64,000 bases of DNA from Bryum argenteum (GCA_037043015.1 CM073331.1:5043501-5107500), one strand, 5' to 3'. Shown: positions 30,983-44,002, counted from the stretch's first letter. Notes: generated from the letters alone by a model not told the origin. Made by a program: numbers and translations.

Positions 30983-33175
30983 CCAAAATCCCTACTTTTT
31001 TCAAATTGGTATACCAAATCATTATCAATGTACATACCCTATTTTCTTCATGACAATGTACACTTAATAAATGTCATTGCAACAAGCAAAACTTATATAC
31101 AAGAATTTTTAAAACACTCATGATATTTTATGAACATTTTAGTAATGAATAGTCCATATGGGAACATGCATTTATTGCAACTTAATACTCAAATACATTC
31201 ATGATGAAAGAAAGCTTTCATTACTTTACTCCAAATAAAACATTACATGCTTTCTTGTCACAAATCAAATATACATTTGACACCGTCCAAACGTGCATTG
31301 CACTCTTCACAATATGTATTGTATAAAAACATATCACTGCATGTCTAGAGGAGTTTCCGCTATTAAATTGACACTTTCTGATTGCAATTGCTCTTGTAGA
31401 TGTAACTCCTCGCCCTTCACGTGGCCGCATCTCCCATGCAATCGAGGGTTTGCATAATCCATTGCTCCTTTCACCACCATAACATCTATCACTCCAGATG
31501 GTTCTCAGTCCAAGCTTGCATTTTCCTCCAAAACAAATGATGCCTTACAAACGTATGGTTGCCCTCTTCACCTACGTGGCGAAATCTGACCCCGTCTCGT
31601 TTGAAATAGAAATCCCCATCTACAAGGATCATTCCATGCTCGATGTTTGCCCATTCAAAAGGTGTATGTGAAGATGTTGTCTGTGTTGAAAGCGGAAAAC
31701 CTTCATGTAATCGGTTTCTGAGGTGCTCTATGAATTGGACTATCACCAACAACTGCTCCTATAATGCCACCCGTGCTCCAATATTATCCACCCTTGCTCA
31801 CACCATTGGCTTTGAGGTGCCATGTTTACTGTGCAGATATATATTATAAACAAACAATAATTAGTTCAGATATAAGAAATGAATTTTTTAAGTAATAAGT
31901 TATCATGTGGTAATTTTGCATTTATCAATGTGATATATTTATAAATATTTATTATTTTAGAACTAAATAATATAAATAACAATAAAAGTTTCTATTTTTA
32001 CATTGATTTTTGCAAAAGTAAAATCTAAAAATAAAAGTTTGTAAGATAGAATTCAACGATGTTGGAGGATTCGGGAATTAATTTCATCCTTAGTGGTTAA
32101 TATCCTATAGTTCACTTGTTCAATTGGTTTTAGGTGAAATTATCATGGCAATTGACTCATTTTATATCGACTATAGAAAGTATCTTGTGATTTTCATCGG
32201 TTTTCAGCTGGTGTTTTTAAGAAAAAATTGGCTAATCGTTATTTCCATTGGCTGATAATGAACTAGCCATCGGTTTTTCCTGATCATTGCAATGTTGAAA
32301 AAAGTGATGAGTTTACAAACACATATAACTTTTGAGTTAATAGGAAAATAATTGTCAATTTTTGGGAAATGAAATATTAAAACCTCCAAAAAGCCAAAAA
32401 AAAATCAATACCCACAAAAAACCTCAAATTACAAAAACCCACAAATTACAAATAACCACAAATTACAAAAAACCTGAAGGGTACAAACCATTATAAATAA
32501 ATTCAAAAAATGGTATTGCAATGTAACTCATGAGTTACATAACGCTTTACTTTAATACAAAACAAAATTTGAAACAAACTTTAAAGCTCAAAATACAACA
32601 ATTAATACCAAAACCACAAAAACCCTCAAACAAACAAAAAACCTAGAACTTAAAAATATTGTTGCAATGAAAATCTAAAATCGTGAAAGAAAAACTATAA
32701 AAATTGCAATAGGTCCAAAAACTACAAACGACACAAAATCTTATAACTACATAAATGCATTCCAATGAAATCCTAAAACCCCAAAAGAAATTACAAAAAC
32801 CTATAAAACCAAATAACACTACGGAACAACAAAATATTTTAAACTATATTAATCCTTAAAGCTACAAAATAAGTTTGCAATGAAACCCTAATATCTCATG
32901 AAATTTTTTACAAACACAAAAAACCACGAAACAACCAAAAAAATAATTAGTATACAAATAATTAACCCTAAAGCTACAAAAACATTAATTTGCAATGAAA
33001 CCCTAATATTGCAAAAGAAAGTTTACAAGAGTTTGTGAAATCATGTAAAATTGAGTTTCTTAACAATGAAACCCTAATTTATTTGGTATAAAAGGCTCAA
33101 GTGGTCATCATTTCTTGTTATTCCAAAAAAAATCCACCTTCAATGTATTTGAAATTTGTAAGTGATGAAAATGAA
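30983..33175. other. AT-rich DNA without a recognised gene
   Basis: Very A-rich, with degenerate ACAAATTACAAA/AACCCTAAT-type repetition from 32390 to 33110. The minus frames 31221-31430 and 31489-31752 are unassigned; the first contains a few cysteine and histidine residues but no convincing zinc-finger spacing. Confidence 0.45.
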
Positions 33176-33179
33176 ATAA

Positions 33180-33500
33180 GGGGAGGGGTACTTATACCCT
33201 CCCCGTGCCGACTTGCCGTTGCGGCAAGGCCGGTGACATGGGAGGGAGGGCGGCGACCCTGTGAAGGAGCCCCGGAGCCAGTCAGCCTAGGCTGCTGGGC
33301 AGCCAGCCTGCCGCGCCAGACAGCCAAAGAGCTTCCGGCAGACAGCCAAAGTATTTATACCCTCCCCCGAGCCTGCAGGTCGTCAAGCGACCAGCCACCT
33401 TCGGCTTTGGGGACTGCCGCAGGGGGACCGCCACCCCTCCGCACGCGCGGAGGTCTGTGGTACCGCCGGGCGGCCAAGGGGCTTTCCGGCGGCACGAGAG
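33180..33500. repeat. GC-rich island made of clustered palindromes
   Basis: Within strongly AT-rich DNA, about 320 bp of high G+C contain several stem-loops: GGGAGGG/CCCTCCC (33181-33204), GCCGTTGCGGC, AGCCTAGGCT and CCTCCGCACGCGCGGAGG. The word TTATACCCTCCCC near 33192 recurs near 33355. It is probably a small mobile or foldback GC cluster, class unknown. Confidence 0.55.
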
Positions 33501-35930
33501 TTTTAATTTATTTTTTATTTTTTATTAATTTTTGTTATTTATTTTAAAATCTTAAATTAAGAATTAATCAACAAAAAATTAAGAATTTTTTTCTAGCTTC
33601 TGTTGTTTTTTTTTTTTTTTTTTTTTGTTAATGGTTTGCTCTAGTTTTTGGGTTGGGAAGTGGCATCTTCATGTAATATAGTATGGATAAATAACATGCA
33701 TGTAGTATTTATAAAAATACTCAAAGCGACCATTTATTTTGAACTTTAGTTTACTTATGTGTTGTGAGATTCCCAAGTCTGTATGGCTCTAACTTACTCA
33801 AATTTGATAATATTGACTTGAAATTTTCTAGGAGCGCCGGTGGCACAATATTAATAGCACCCTTGACAATTTTTGGTTTTTTAGAAATAAAATAGGATTT
33901 TCATGAATATGACATTTTATAATGAATAAAAATCATGGAGACAACCTCATATTATAATCTACTCTCATTTGTATTATCAAACCAAAATATTACATTTTTA
34001 CAATACCAAAAGTTAAATGGGGATCCCTAACAAATTTTTTTTTCAAATGCTACTTAAGTAAAGGAATGTCCTAGGTCTTGCTTTAGTAATGTTCTTACAA
34101 AGACAAGAAAGGTCATTGTATCGATTAGAAACGGTGTTTACAATTTCAAATATTTAAAATTGAAAACATTGCTAGAGCAAGTACTAAGACGTTGCTCCAC
34201 TTGAACAACATTTCGAAAAAACCTTGCAAATCCCACTCTTTTCTAGTAGTGTTGTTTATAGATTTCCATACTTAAATACAAGGTTTGAGGTACAAGGGGC
34301 ATGAACATATTTTTTCTAATAATACTTTATGCTTAGAATCAAAGATCTTGACAAACATGTCATTTTATCTCTTACCACATAATTATTCTCCCATATGCGA
34401 GACACATAGAGTGCATGTCATACACTATAAAAACTTTAGTAGTTTTATTTTCAAATATTGTGGCATGTATAACACCTTAATGGGATATTTGGAATTTAAT
34501 TGGCTTTCAGTTGTAAAACATATCTTACATTTTCAAGTCTCTCAAAATAGAGCTACCTTCATATTATAACATGCTATACATTCATAAAATCTTCTTCAAC
34601 TTTGTAATTTGTAGCAAAAACCTAGACTTCATTTGGAGTCCAATCTAAGTGAATCTATCAACATTGAATGCTATAGTAAAGTCTCAGGTCTCCGAATGGA
34701 TTTGAGCTTGTCATCCAAAGTGTCCAACTTGATAATAGGATTTCATAGGTATTACATCAATCTCTAGTTCAAAATCAAGTGAACTTGATGATTTGATAAT
34801 AGAGTTTTAAAAATAATGCTCACCTTGAGATTTTTAAGCTTCACATTATGAATGACATAGTGTTCGTGGGTTTCTTGTAGGTTGATAAAGATGGAGGATT
34901 TGGGTTTGGAAGTCGGTTGTTGGATATGAAATTGTAGCACCTCCTAGAGCAAGAACAAATACGGTGGGCGGAAGACTTCTACGTAGTCTTGCAACAGATT
35001 TTGACAAACAATCCTTTGAAGAGCAACGTAATTTGAGTAGGCCCGATGGAGTTGTAGAGCTTCTTTTAGAGAACGACGTATTGGTGGGGAAACACAACAT
35101 GGAAGAATCAATGAACGGCAACAACTTTGTATTTCGATATATGGTGTTTCAACGGAGCGAAACATCCAAATTCCAACTTTTGCAAAACCACACTTTTAGC
35201 ATACATTGCAATGCAGATTGAATGCATAGATAACAAACGCCTTCAAAATGATATAGACTGTTATTAGTATATAAATTAGGTAGTAATAGATATTTAGGGA
35301 AGAGAAGGTTTACTTACAGCATTGTAAGTTTATTTTAGTAGTAATCATAAATTATGGTTGCTAATTATAAAAATTTGTAGAAGTATTGGATTTCTTATAC
35401 ATTACATGCTTTTTTGTCACAACAATGCAATAAAGTTTTGAATATCTTGGCCATTTGAATCACTTGAATGGGTCCAAAATTTGGGAAATGAATGGTACAC
35501 ATAAAACTCAGATACATCGCATCTAATTATGAGGTTCAATAATTACCAACAATAAATATTTCTTCAGAATTTTGATATCAAAATAGGATACCACATTCAA
35601 GAATGACTTGGTCCACCTAATTTCTCTAAATTCGATTTTTTGAACCATCCATTTGCAAGTGCATGATTTTACCCCCAAGTGCAAAAATTCCTAATTTTGT
35701 GTTCTATGTACTATAATCCGGAACAAAACGTGTGCGTAGAAGAAATGATGATTAAATACACTGGAAAGTACGCCCCCATTCGCCAATATATGAAAGCAAA
35801 GCCAACTTAATATAGTTTAAAAGTTTGGTGTTTGGCTAATTGTGAGTCCAAGTATGTGTAAAGAATTGAAATATATTGCGGAGCGAGCGGATTCCAAGAA
35901 GAGGGAAACGTTGGCGGGAGAGTGGTGCTA
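33501..35930. other. AT-rich DNA, one unassigned ORF
   Basis: A poly-T run lies near 33608. The plus frame 34964-35221 (85 codons) has ordinary composition but no recognised domain. No other coding signal. Confidence 0.4.
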
Positions 35931-35936
35931 ATTCTT

Positions 35937-36292
35937 ATGTTTGGTTTGGAAGGTAAGGGTCACATAGTTACTTGTGATAAATTTTTTTGCCTCACCGGCA
36001 TTATTTTGGTCTTTGTTGGAGTGTGGCATTTTTGCCATGGGAACTTGTAGGACCAACCAGATTGGGTGGCCTCAAGCACTCACCAACTCGACCACAGGAT
36101 CTCGGGGACAACTTTGGTACCAGGTGCACGCAAGCGAACGGATGTGTGCGGTGACTTGGTATGATAACAAACCCGTGTCTTTACTTTCTACGGCGTTTAG
36201 CGCGGTTGATTCCTCTAAATCTTTGTTTGTAACCCGATGGCATGCCGGGGGTTGTATCCAAATCCTAGCGTCCCCGGTTACTAAGGGCATTT
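35937..36292 (+). pseudogene. PiggyBac transposase, later catalytic segment, fragment
   Basis: Plus-strand reading gives GKGHIVTCDKFF (the V-T-x-D-x-F motif that carries the second catalytic Asp), then GIFAMGTCRTN, and later TWYDNKPVSLLST, all in the order of DDE_Tnp_1_7. The match ends near 36292. It may be the missing later part of the copy at 29515-30982 or a third copy. Confidence 0.75.
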
Positions 36293-36421
36293 CCAACGAA
36301 CTCGTTGAATGAACAAGATTGGCATGACGTGCCACATTGAGCGGCTTGCTAGACAAAGCAGATATAGTGGCCGTAGTGCGGGGCAAAATATAGCACGGTC
36401 ATTTAGCTAGTCCGTTGGAAA
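36289..36421. mobile_element. Short MITE-like inverted repeat
   Basis: Left TTTCCAACGAACT and right AGTCCGTTGGAAA are inverted copies with one mismatch, enclosing about 105 bp. GGGCATTTCCAACG-type ends are frequent in plant MITEs. Target duplication unresolved. Confidence 0.5.
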
Positions 36422-36431
36422 AGGGTGTGAA

Positions 36432-36838
36432 CAACCTCAATTCCGTTAATTTGGCAATATTCTGGTAAAATGGCACGATTTAAGGTGGAAAAAATGAAAT
36501 AAACAACACTCGTTTTTGTCATTTTTTTGACATAATAGAGCAAATTTTTCTGAGCGGCCGTTGACAAAAAACTGCCCTTCGACAGAATTTGAAGGTCAAA
36601 ATTCATCAAATAGTGTGATATTATGGAAATTTTGATGATATTACAGAAATTTGTTGATATAATGGAAGATGTGGGTGATATTAAAAAACGTGCCATTTTG
36701 CAAGCATAAATCTTTGAGATTTTGAGTTCAAAAATATGCCGGTAAAATGGCACGTTTCAGAAACGCGACCAAATTGGCACAACATGGCTTTGGCAATATG
36801 GCACAAGGAATTGTGCCATTTTAACAAAATTGAGGTTG
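36432..36838. mobile_element. MITE-like element with CAACCTCAATT termini
   Basis: The left end CAACCTCAATTCCGTTAA and the inverse of the right end (CAACCTCAATTTTGTTAA) differ at two positions. Inside, AATGGCAC / GTGCCATT words recur in both orientations. It abuts the previous MITE-like unit. The class was not resolved. Confidence 0.55.
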
Positions 36839-37106
36839 AACTCAAAAGAGTGCTACATTTAGCAACCTCTCTTGCCTCACTATATTTACCGAGCCTTTTA
36901 GGGTAAGGAACGCCTTAACCGCTCTTGAAGCTTGCAATACGTTTTACAATTTTGGATAGCCTAGAAGAAGGTGTTAACAGTAATATTTTTGTCTAAAACT
37001 TCTACAAGGCGCTTCTTATATTGTAAAGTCTATGAAGTAAAAATTGTAAAGCTAGATTCCAAATTTTTATCTAAATTTTTGCAATTCTCAGGATGTGAGC
37101 TGAGAT

Positions 37107-40100
37107 CAGGGATGTCAATATGGACGTCTTTTGAGTTTTTTTGGTCGGACGTCCGTCCAGGACCGTCCGGACGTCCGTCCGGGGGGGGGGGGTAAAATGG
37201 AATTACTACGACAACAGTAAAAATTTCAACCATTAGATCTTCTTGGAGCTCGCATCTAAGCCGTTCAAATCTGATCTTCTTTAGAGCGACCGAGAAAATT
37301 CGCTCCGACCGGCGCCCGGTCGAGGCGACCGAAGGTCGTGGTGACCATGAGATTTGATTCGGAGATCGACAACCGTCAGATCGATAACGGTCGACGGATC
37401 GGTCGGCGGTCGACGGATCGGTCGGCGGTCGACCGGTCGGACGGCTGTCAGTGTTGTCTTATTAGACAAAATTCCTATTCATTTGTCAGACAAAATTTAG
37501 ATGAGATGTACATTTGATACATTGAAAACGTCTCAGATGTACACATTATTTAACTTGTGTTTGACAAATGAATAGGAATTTTGTCTAATAAGACAACCCT
37601 GACGGCGGTCGATCGGTCGGACGGCGGTCGATCGGTCGGACGGCGGTCGATCGGTCGGACGGCGGTCGATCGGTCGGACGGCGGTCGATCGTTCGGTGGT
37701 CGACCGGTCGGACGGCCCGACCGGAATTTAAGGAAAAAAAATAAAATAAATAAATCTAAATTTAGAATCCAGTCGCTCGTCCGATCGGTCGAGCCGAGCC
37801 GATCGATCGGCCCGACCGATCGGACGGAGCGACCGGATTCTAAATTTAGATTTTTAATTTTTTTTTTAATTTTATTTTTATTTTTTATTTTTAATTTTTT
37901 AAAATTTCCCCGGACGGCGTGGGCGTCCGAAGCCGCCTTGGTGGGGAGCTAAGGATGGCGGCCACTCCTCTTAACCCTAAACCTATTCTAATTTATTCCA
38001 ACAACCATTTTGAATTTCTTAACAACTCCCTCCCTAAAGTTTTTCAAGATCCAGATTACACTATTTGGGGTTCCCGCCCAAATAAGATTCTCCTTGCTTT
38101 GAGCACTTCGATCTCACTAATGGAAAAGAATCAACGGTTTAAATTTTACGAGTGACTAAAAACTCAAGTGAACTTTAAGATCCTACGGTTGGATCTTCTA
38201 AACATTGTTTCAAATGGGGCTTTATAATCATGGAGAATTTAGGCAATTTCGCATCAAGGATATCTAGGGATTAAGATCTCTTTATTTTATCTATAAATTA
38301 TAACCATACTTAAGTTACTTTTGCGAATTGATTGATGATTCATTTAATCTTATTATCATGGTCCGGAAGATGTTACTTACTTTGTACTACTTATGGCATG
38401 TTGATGTTTAACAACTTAAAAGAGAAAATAGGATGATGTTCATGTGTTTTTTAGTTTAAATTACGTATTTTTCTTTAATTCCCAAATTGCAAACTTTAGG
38501 AACAAGCCTAATGTCTTAATTCACTGTGAAGGGCACTTGGTATTTTTGGGGTGTAAGTTCTTAGTGTCATTTGCCAAAAACACATAGCATCATAAGGGTC
38601 AAATAAGATTAAATAAAAAATCTTTACTTGAGGATAAGAAAACGCTTCCACAAATATTATTTTTATTCATTACAAATTTTATTGCCATATAAATCAAATG
38701 GGGTCAATATTAACTAATCGCATCTTAAAATAATATATCATTGTATATTTGATCATGTAGTATTATGAATTGCTATAATAAGATATTGAAGATACATCAC
38801 TTTCTACAAAAATAAAAAATAACATACGCCATAAACGTGGACATGACTCATATTTATTCAGGAGTTATGAACATCTACCAAGATCAATTAAATGAAAAAT
38901 CTATATTTACACATTACCACTACGTAATTTGTTAAATGTTTAGGAGAGTCTTATAGAAATATAATCTTCATACTCACACATACACTTGAAAGACAAATAT
39001 TAGCACATAATACTTTGTAGTATTGTTCTTCTAAATTTGGGTTGCATGAATTTGTATTGTAAGTTTTATGTTATATGTCTTTTTCCTTCACATATTTATA
39101 TACTTATATGATGCTAATAGCCTTTCAATATAGTACATGATTAGATATTCACTCTAACGCTCAACTACTAAAGGCCCAATCAACCATTTTGTACTCTATT
39201 CCAAATTTTGACAAGATGTATCTGATTTAAAAAGGATTCTTGTTGGACTTATTTTTTACCTCCGAGATGTAAGATGGGTTGAAAACCTCATCTACATTAC
39301 AAAACCTAGTTTGGAATCATGTATTTTTCACACCAACCCCTTTAATCACAAACATGACAAGGTTTGCTTAATATTGAATAACTTATTATAAAAGGAGACC
39401 AATAGTATCTTCATAGATAAGTATTGGCCTTTATCATGTAAGATAAAACTTAAGGAAACCATACAAATAAATAAGTACTAAGAATAGAAATGAGAATTTT
39501 ATTTTGCTATTGAAAGTTTAGGTGTCTTTAATCTATTACAAGAGAATTATTAATTGTTATGAGGATTTCAAGTTTTCACCTACAACAATTTAATCTTAGA
39601 ATTATGGTTTTTATATTGTCTTTGGGAAGAAAGTTTACAAGAGTTAGAAAACTCACATTTCTTAACACATTTATTTTTCCTTCAACCCCCCTAGCCTTTA
39701 GGGGTTAAATAAACAACCACCCATTTGAATTCAAATAAAATTTGCTTAGATACTTAGATCCGTAAATGGTTAGTAACTATAATATTTCTCATTATCATAA
39801 GTCAATGTAAATATATTGCAAATTCTATCAAAGCATGACATTGTACCCCTAAAGAATTCCAAGTGATTCATGGATAGTTAAGATTCATATGAACAATGAG
39901 GGGTTATTTATAATAAGTTCTATTTTTCATGTGTGTCCAAGCCCATAAGATCTTTTGAGTAAAACATTCCCTTCTATGAAAAGAAGATCTTCCCGACATT
40001 CCCCTGACAAAATCGGCATGTGGATTAATGCCCTGATTTAGATTGTAGGTACAATGTCAGGTACCTAAAAATAGACAATTCTTAAATGCAAGCAAGAGGA

Positions 40101-40397
40101 GGAAGAAGAAGGGAGAAGTGGAGAGATGAGGGAGTATTGGTGAGTGAGAGAGGAAGAGAGGAGCGCAAGACACCGACCGGTCGCTCGGTCCATCGGTCGG
40201 TCGCTCGGTCGGTCCATCGGTCGGTCGACATCGGTCGGTCGCTCGGTCGGTCGCTCGGTAGGTCAATCGGTCGGTCCCTCCGTCGATCGGTCGCTCGGGC
40301 GATAAGCCAAAGTTTTTTTTTTATTTTTTTTTTTTTTATTTTTTTTTTTCCTTCTTTGGTCGAGACGACCGCCCGGTCGACCGCCGACCGATCAGCC

Positions 40398-40431
<34 letters not shown>

Positions 40432-40713
40432 CCCCGGTCGGGTCGACCGCCGACCGATCAGACGGCCACTGCTCTACCGGTCGCCCCGGGTTGGGCCGGT
40501 CGGCGGGCCAGTCGCCCGGGCCAAAGACCGGTCGCCCCGGCCAAAGACCGGTCGCCGCGGCCAAAGACCGGTCGCCCCGCCCAAGGACCGGTCGCCCGGG
40601 CCGAGGATCGGTCGCCCCTTTTACCTTAGGTAAATAGTCCAAAATCTCTAAGTCACGGACGCTCCCATAACCCCCTGCGGACGTCCGGACGTCCGGACGC
40701 TGTGACATCCCTG
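37107..40713. mobile_element. hAT-type DNA transposon, non-autonomous, with perfect 8-bp target duplication
   Basis: Ends CAGGGATGTCA and TGACATCCCTG are exact inverses, flanked by the identical 8-mer GCTGAGAT (37099-37106 and 40714-40721). Eight-base duplications and CA(G/A)...(C/T)TG termini define hAT elements. Both subterminal regions are dense CGGTCGG/GACGTCCG arrays (37137-37830 and 40170-40710), while the centre (38.0-40.0 kb) is AT-rich without a transposase. The RS/RD-rich frames in the arrays are artefacts. A second MITE is nested near its left end. Confidence 0.9.
37449..37601. mobile_element. 153-bp hAT MITE nested in the larger hAT element
   Basis: Starts CAGTGTTGTCTTATTAGAC and ends with its near-inverse finishing GACAACCCTG. 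The arms pair over roughly 40 bp. Flanks ACGGCTGT (37441-37448) and ACGGCGGT (37602-37609) differ at one base, fitting an 8-bp target duplication in the CGGTCGG array. Confidence 0.85.
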
Positions 40714-40979
40714 GCTGAGATAGGGCAAATTTTTTTTTGGTTTCTCAAAAAAAGAAAAATAAAAATAAATTGGAAATATGTTTATAACCAAATGACTACT
40801 TAAGTTTTATAGGACCCCTAGTTTAAAAGTATACAAAACTTACAAAGGCAACCTCCAAAGATTCCAAAAATAATTATGACAACGCCCAGCACAGCTTGGG
40901 AGAATTTATTTTGGATATTTATCATCTTTCAAATGGTAAACAAGCAACAAATAATTTTTTGGAAAAGTAACTCAAAATA

Positions 40980-41465
40980 GTCTTAAGTAAAATATTTCAC
41001 AATTGGAAGTTTAGAGAAGGGAAAAGAATTGGTCCATTCCTTTGTAGAGGCAATAATTTGCATTCTCGAAAATTCCAAGGTCACAAAACACAACCTTGAG
41101 CCTTTAGGGGATTATATAATTTTAGAACCAATATTGTAAAATTAGTGCAATTGACTTCTTACCAGATCACTTTTATAGAGGAACAGTGCTTGTTGAACAA
41201 GGAATTACTATCACTCATTAAATTTTAATTTCCTGAGATATCTAAATGGTTCCTCAAAAATTTCCCTAGGTAGTAGACCATGATTTTTTAATGGCAACTA
41301 TAGTGAAATAAAGTGAAATCAAGGGGACAAGAATCACATACAAGTGCCCTCTAATATCTCTCCATTACCTTGTCTTGGAGCCCCAACACTAAGTAGTCTC
41401 AAAAACTCTCAAAATTGGTCTTTTCCATCACGAAGTGATTTTGCTTTGGCTTGTATTAGCCCTTA
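40980..41465 (-). repeat. Dispersed repeat family, copy B
   Basis: Reverse complement of the second part of copy A (about 25427-25830), including a shared AAAATCACTT-GTGATGGAAAAG block and a GGTTCTAAAATTA-ATAATCCCCTAAAGGC block. Diverged by roughly one base in six by eye. It lies just outside the right end of the hAT element. Confidence 0.7.
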
Positions 41466-42690
41466 ATATCTAGGAAAAGTGATTTGACATTTTCAAGTTT
41501 TGGTCAGGTTCATTTAGCAACTTGGAATGAAAACTTGGGGCAGTTTTTTTCTTTTTTTGTAGGGGTGAGGGATAGGGTAAAGTAGGTGTGGTAAAAATTG
41601 TACTCATAGATTCAATTTTTTGACTTGTGTGGAGCAAATAGAAGTTTTGATATCCACAACAGGCAGAAGGTGGGTTCCTAGCCAACAAGAGATAAGGGCG
41701 CAGAGTCGGTAGCAAAGACGATCAGGAAGGAAAATGGAGCGAGGGCTAGGCTGAGGTTTAGAGCAGAGATCTTGACGAACCCATGACTCTAATCAAACAA
41801 AAGCGAGTAGTGGGCCACCTACTTAGTAATTGCATGATCCGTTGGTGTTGTAGTGGCGGACGAGAATGAGCGTTTTTGTAGGCATGGCAGTTGCTAATTC
41901 CAACATTCATTTGAGAAGAGTATTCAACATCATGGACAAATTGGAGCTTCCTAACATTGAATCAACTAGAGAATTCAAAGGAAAGATTGTGTCCATACTT
42001 CTCCTGCTTTGAAGTTAGCATGCGAGAATCATACGAGTGACTTCGTTCTTGCAAAACTATTGTATGAGAAGCATTTCGGGGAACAATACTGTAGCTCAAA
42101 AGTACCAGAGGTCAAAGTTCAAGTAGCCAGCGATAGTGAATCAACAGCCATGCCTTAGGTGAAGCACAAGTTCGGGTGGCCTGTTGACAGAAGTTTCAGC
42201 AACCGGAGGGGTCGATGAGCATCAAACAACACTTGGAGGGATCGGTGACCACTAGGCAGAAGCTAGAAGGGTCGAAGAGAAGCAGTCATCTGCCAGAGGG
42301 GTCGGTCGGCAACAAGTAGCAGCTCGAGTTGTCGGAGGCTAGCTTAAGAGGTGGATAGGCAAGGGGCCTAGAGTGCATAGGAAGGTCAACACTAGGCAGC
42401 AATTGTAGCAACAACCGAAGTCATCGACAATCACAAAGTGCAGTGCTACAGATGCTTCTGCTGAATCGAGACATATCAAGCGACGACGATTGCTTCAAGG
42501 GCCATCATCTCTCACTTCTGCAACCTTTCGTTGCATTGACGCTATATACCATGAATATCAATATGATGTAAGAGGACGAGCTGACAATGGGTGGACAGTG
42601 ATGAAAAGTGGTAGCTACATCTACATGCAGCTATACAGACATAGAACATTCCAAAGTAGGTATAATGTTCTGAAGAACAATTAACGAACC
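41466..42690 (+). other. Unassigned, possibly transposon-derived region
   Basis: From about 41890 the plus strand reads like decayed coding sequence (an NIHLRRVFNIMDKLELPNIE segment, later ENHTSDFVLAKLLYEKHFGE in a shifted frame), followed by a Gln/Gly/Glu-rich repetitive stretch and a small frame 42490-42684. No family recognised. It directly precedes the captured fragment and Harbinger genes and may belong to the same element. Confidence 0.3.
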
Positions 42691-42742
42691 GAACAGAATT
42701 ATCAGCAACAATTTACATCTATGTAAGCTAAATACCCACCTG

Positions 42743-43085
42743 CTAGTGGATATCTTTGATATGTGCAGCTCTCTTCGCCAACTCTTCCGACTGCTTGTTT
42801 GAGAGTCTCCTTAATTCTCCAACTTCCGTCCTGCACAATCGAAATTAGTAACAAGATTACCTGAAAGAAAACTATGATTTTTCTAGGACACAAGGCGCTT
42901 TGAGATGGACTCTGATGTAAAATCCACAGTGCCAAGAAATGAATCAGTGAATAGATCGATACATTTAGTTGCGATGAGCTGAGAGAGTAAAAGTGTGAAG
43001 GACATTACCTTGCTTGTGCTAAGGTCATTTCAAGATCCCCAATCTGCTGTTTTAATTGATTAACTTCACTTTCAAGGGCAGTCAC
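42743..43085 (-). pseudogene. Captured coiled-coil gene fragment with two spliceable exons
   Basis: On the minus strand, exon 43085-43009 (acceptor CACAG, donor GTAATG) and exon 42830-42743 (acceptor GTGCAG) join in frame to read VTALESEVNQLKQQIGDL..., then TEVGELRRLSNKQSEEL..., a heptad-rich coiled coil, ending at TAG just before a CAG|GTGGGT donor. Upstream (43150-43300) more decayed coiled-coil-like sequence occurs. This resembles a piece of a kinesin- or myosin-like host gene carried along with introns, as transposons often do. The parent gene is not identified. Confidence 0.55.
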
Positions 43086-43481
43086 CTGTGAGGTAAAGTG
43101 TTAACACATGAGTTAGAGCTCAAAAAGGTGAGTAGCAAAGAAGACAGACTGTGACAATCCTGGTTACTTGCTCCTGCGAGGTTTTCTCTCACTCCTCTTT
43201 CTTTCCCTTCCATGAGATTCATATTCTCGTGCCAAGCTCCAAGAGTGCATTCAGCTTGGTTAAGCATCATTCAGGCATACTCTGTTTCTCGTCTACATTC
43301 TCATCAGATGTTACAGATTCGGGTTCACCAGATTCCTCATGAGGTAATTCAAGCAAGCATTTGCGAAGTTTGGAAATGTTACATTAATGTAAACAATTTA
43401 ACTGTAAGGTATCATAACTTCCTAGCAGGTTTAACAATGGCTTGATGTTGATTTTAACACTGGGTTGGTGTGCACATGCAG

Positions 43482-44002
43482 GTGTGGACAATTGGTCGCG
43501 ATTGCACACGAAGCTCGTTTCCATGTGCCCGGATTTCACAAAGAACAGCGAAGCGTGTCGGAAGAAATGGAGTGTCATCTACAACGACTACAAGGAGGAC
43601 AAGATTATGAATGCCACGGTGAGATCACAACGATCGGAGAAGTGCCGTTGGTACCAGCTCGTGGATGAATTTATGTATAACAAGGCCAATATCGTCTCGC
43701 ATGCACATGCAAGCGCTATCAATCCGGATGGACCCAAGTGGACAACCAGCTCCGACACGAAGACAACATTGCAACGAAGTAAGGTGAGCACATCCAAATC
43801 TCTACAGCCAAAGCGTATTAAGGAAGAAATCTTTTTAGAGCGTTGCATTGGTGAGATAAGAGAAAGTAGTAAAAGCTTCATGGAAGGAATGAAGGCAAGC
43901 AATGACATGAAAATGTCTTTACTAGTAAGCATACAACAAACAATGCAGAAGTTAGTAGTAAGAGAAGCTGTGAGTTGCTACTTTCTGCAATACATGCCTT
44001 AG
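43482..44002 (+). CDS. SANT/Myb-like DNA-binding protein of a PIF/Harbinger element
   Basis: After an acceptor CATGCAG ending about 43481, the frame reads WSRLHTKLV...ACRKKWSVIYNDYKEDK...CRWYQLVDEF, a trihelix/SANT-like fold typical of the second protein of PIF/Harbinger transposons, which helps bring the transposase to DNA and to the nucleus. A Ser/Lys-rich and then helical C-terminus (ERCIGEIRESSKSFMEG) follows. The first exon was not identified. It converges on the transposase gene 263 bp away. It could alternatively be a host trihelix factor, but the neighbour argues for Harbinger. Confidence 0.7.

Noticed and set aside
40082-40708. Arg/Asp/Ser-rich frame resembling an RS protein
   Set aside because: Product of the CGGTCGG subterminal array of the hAT element.
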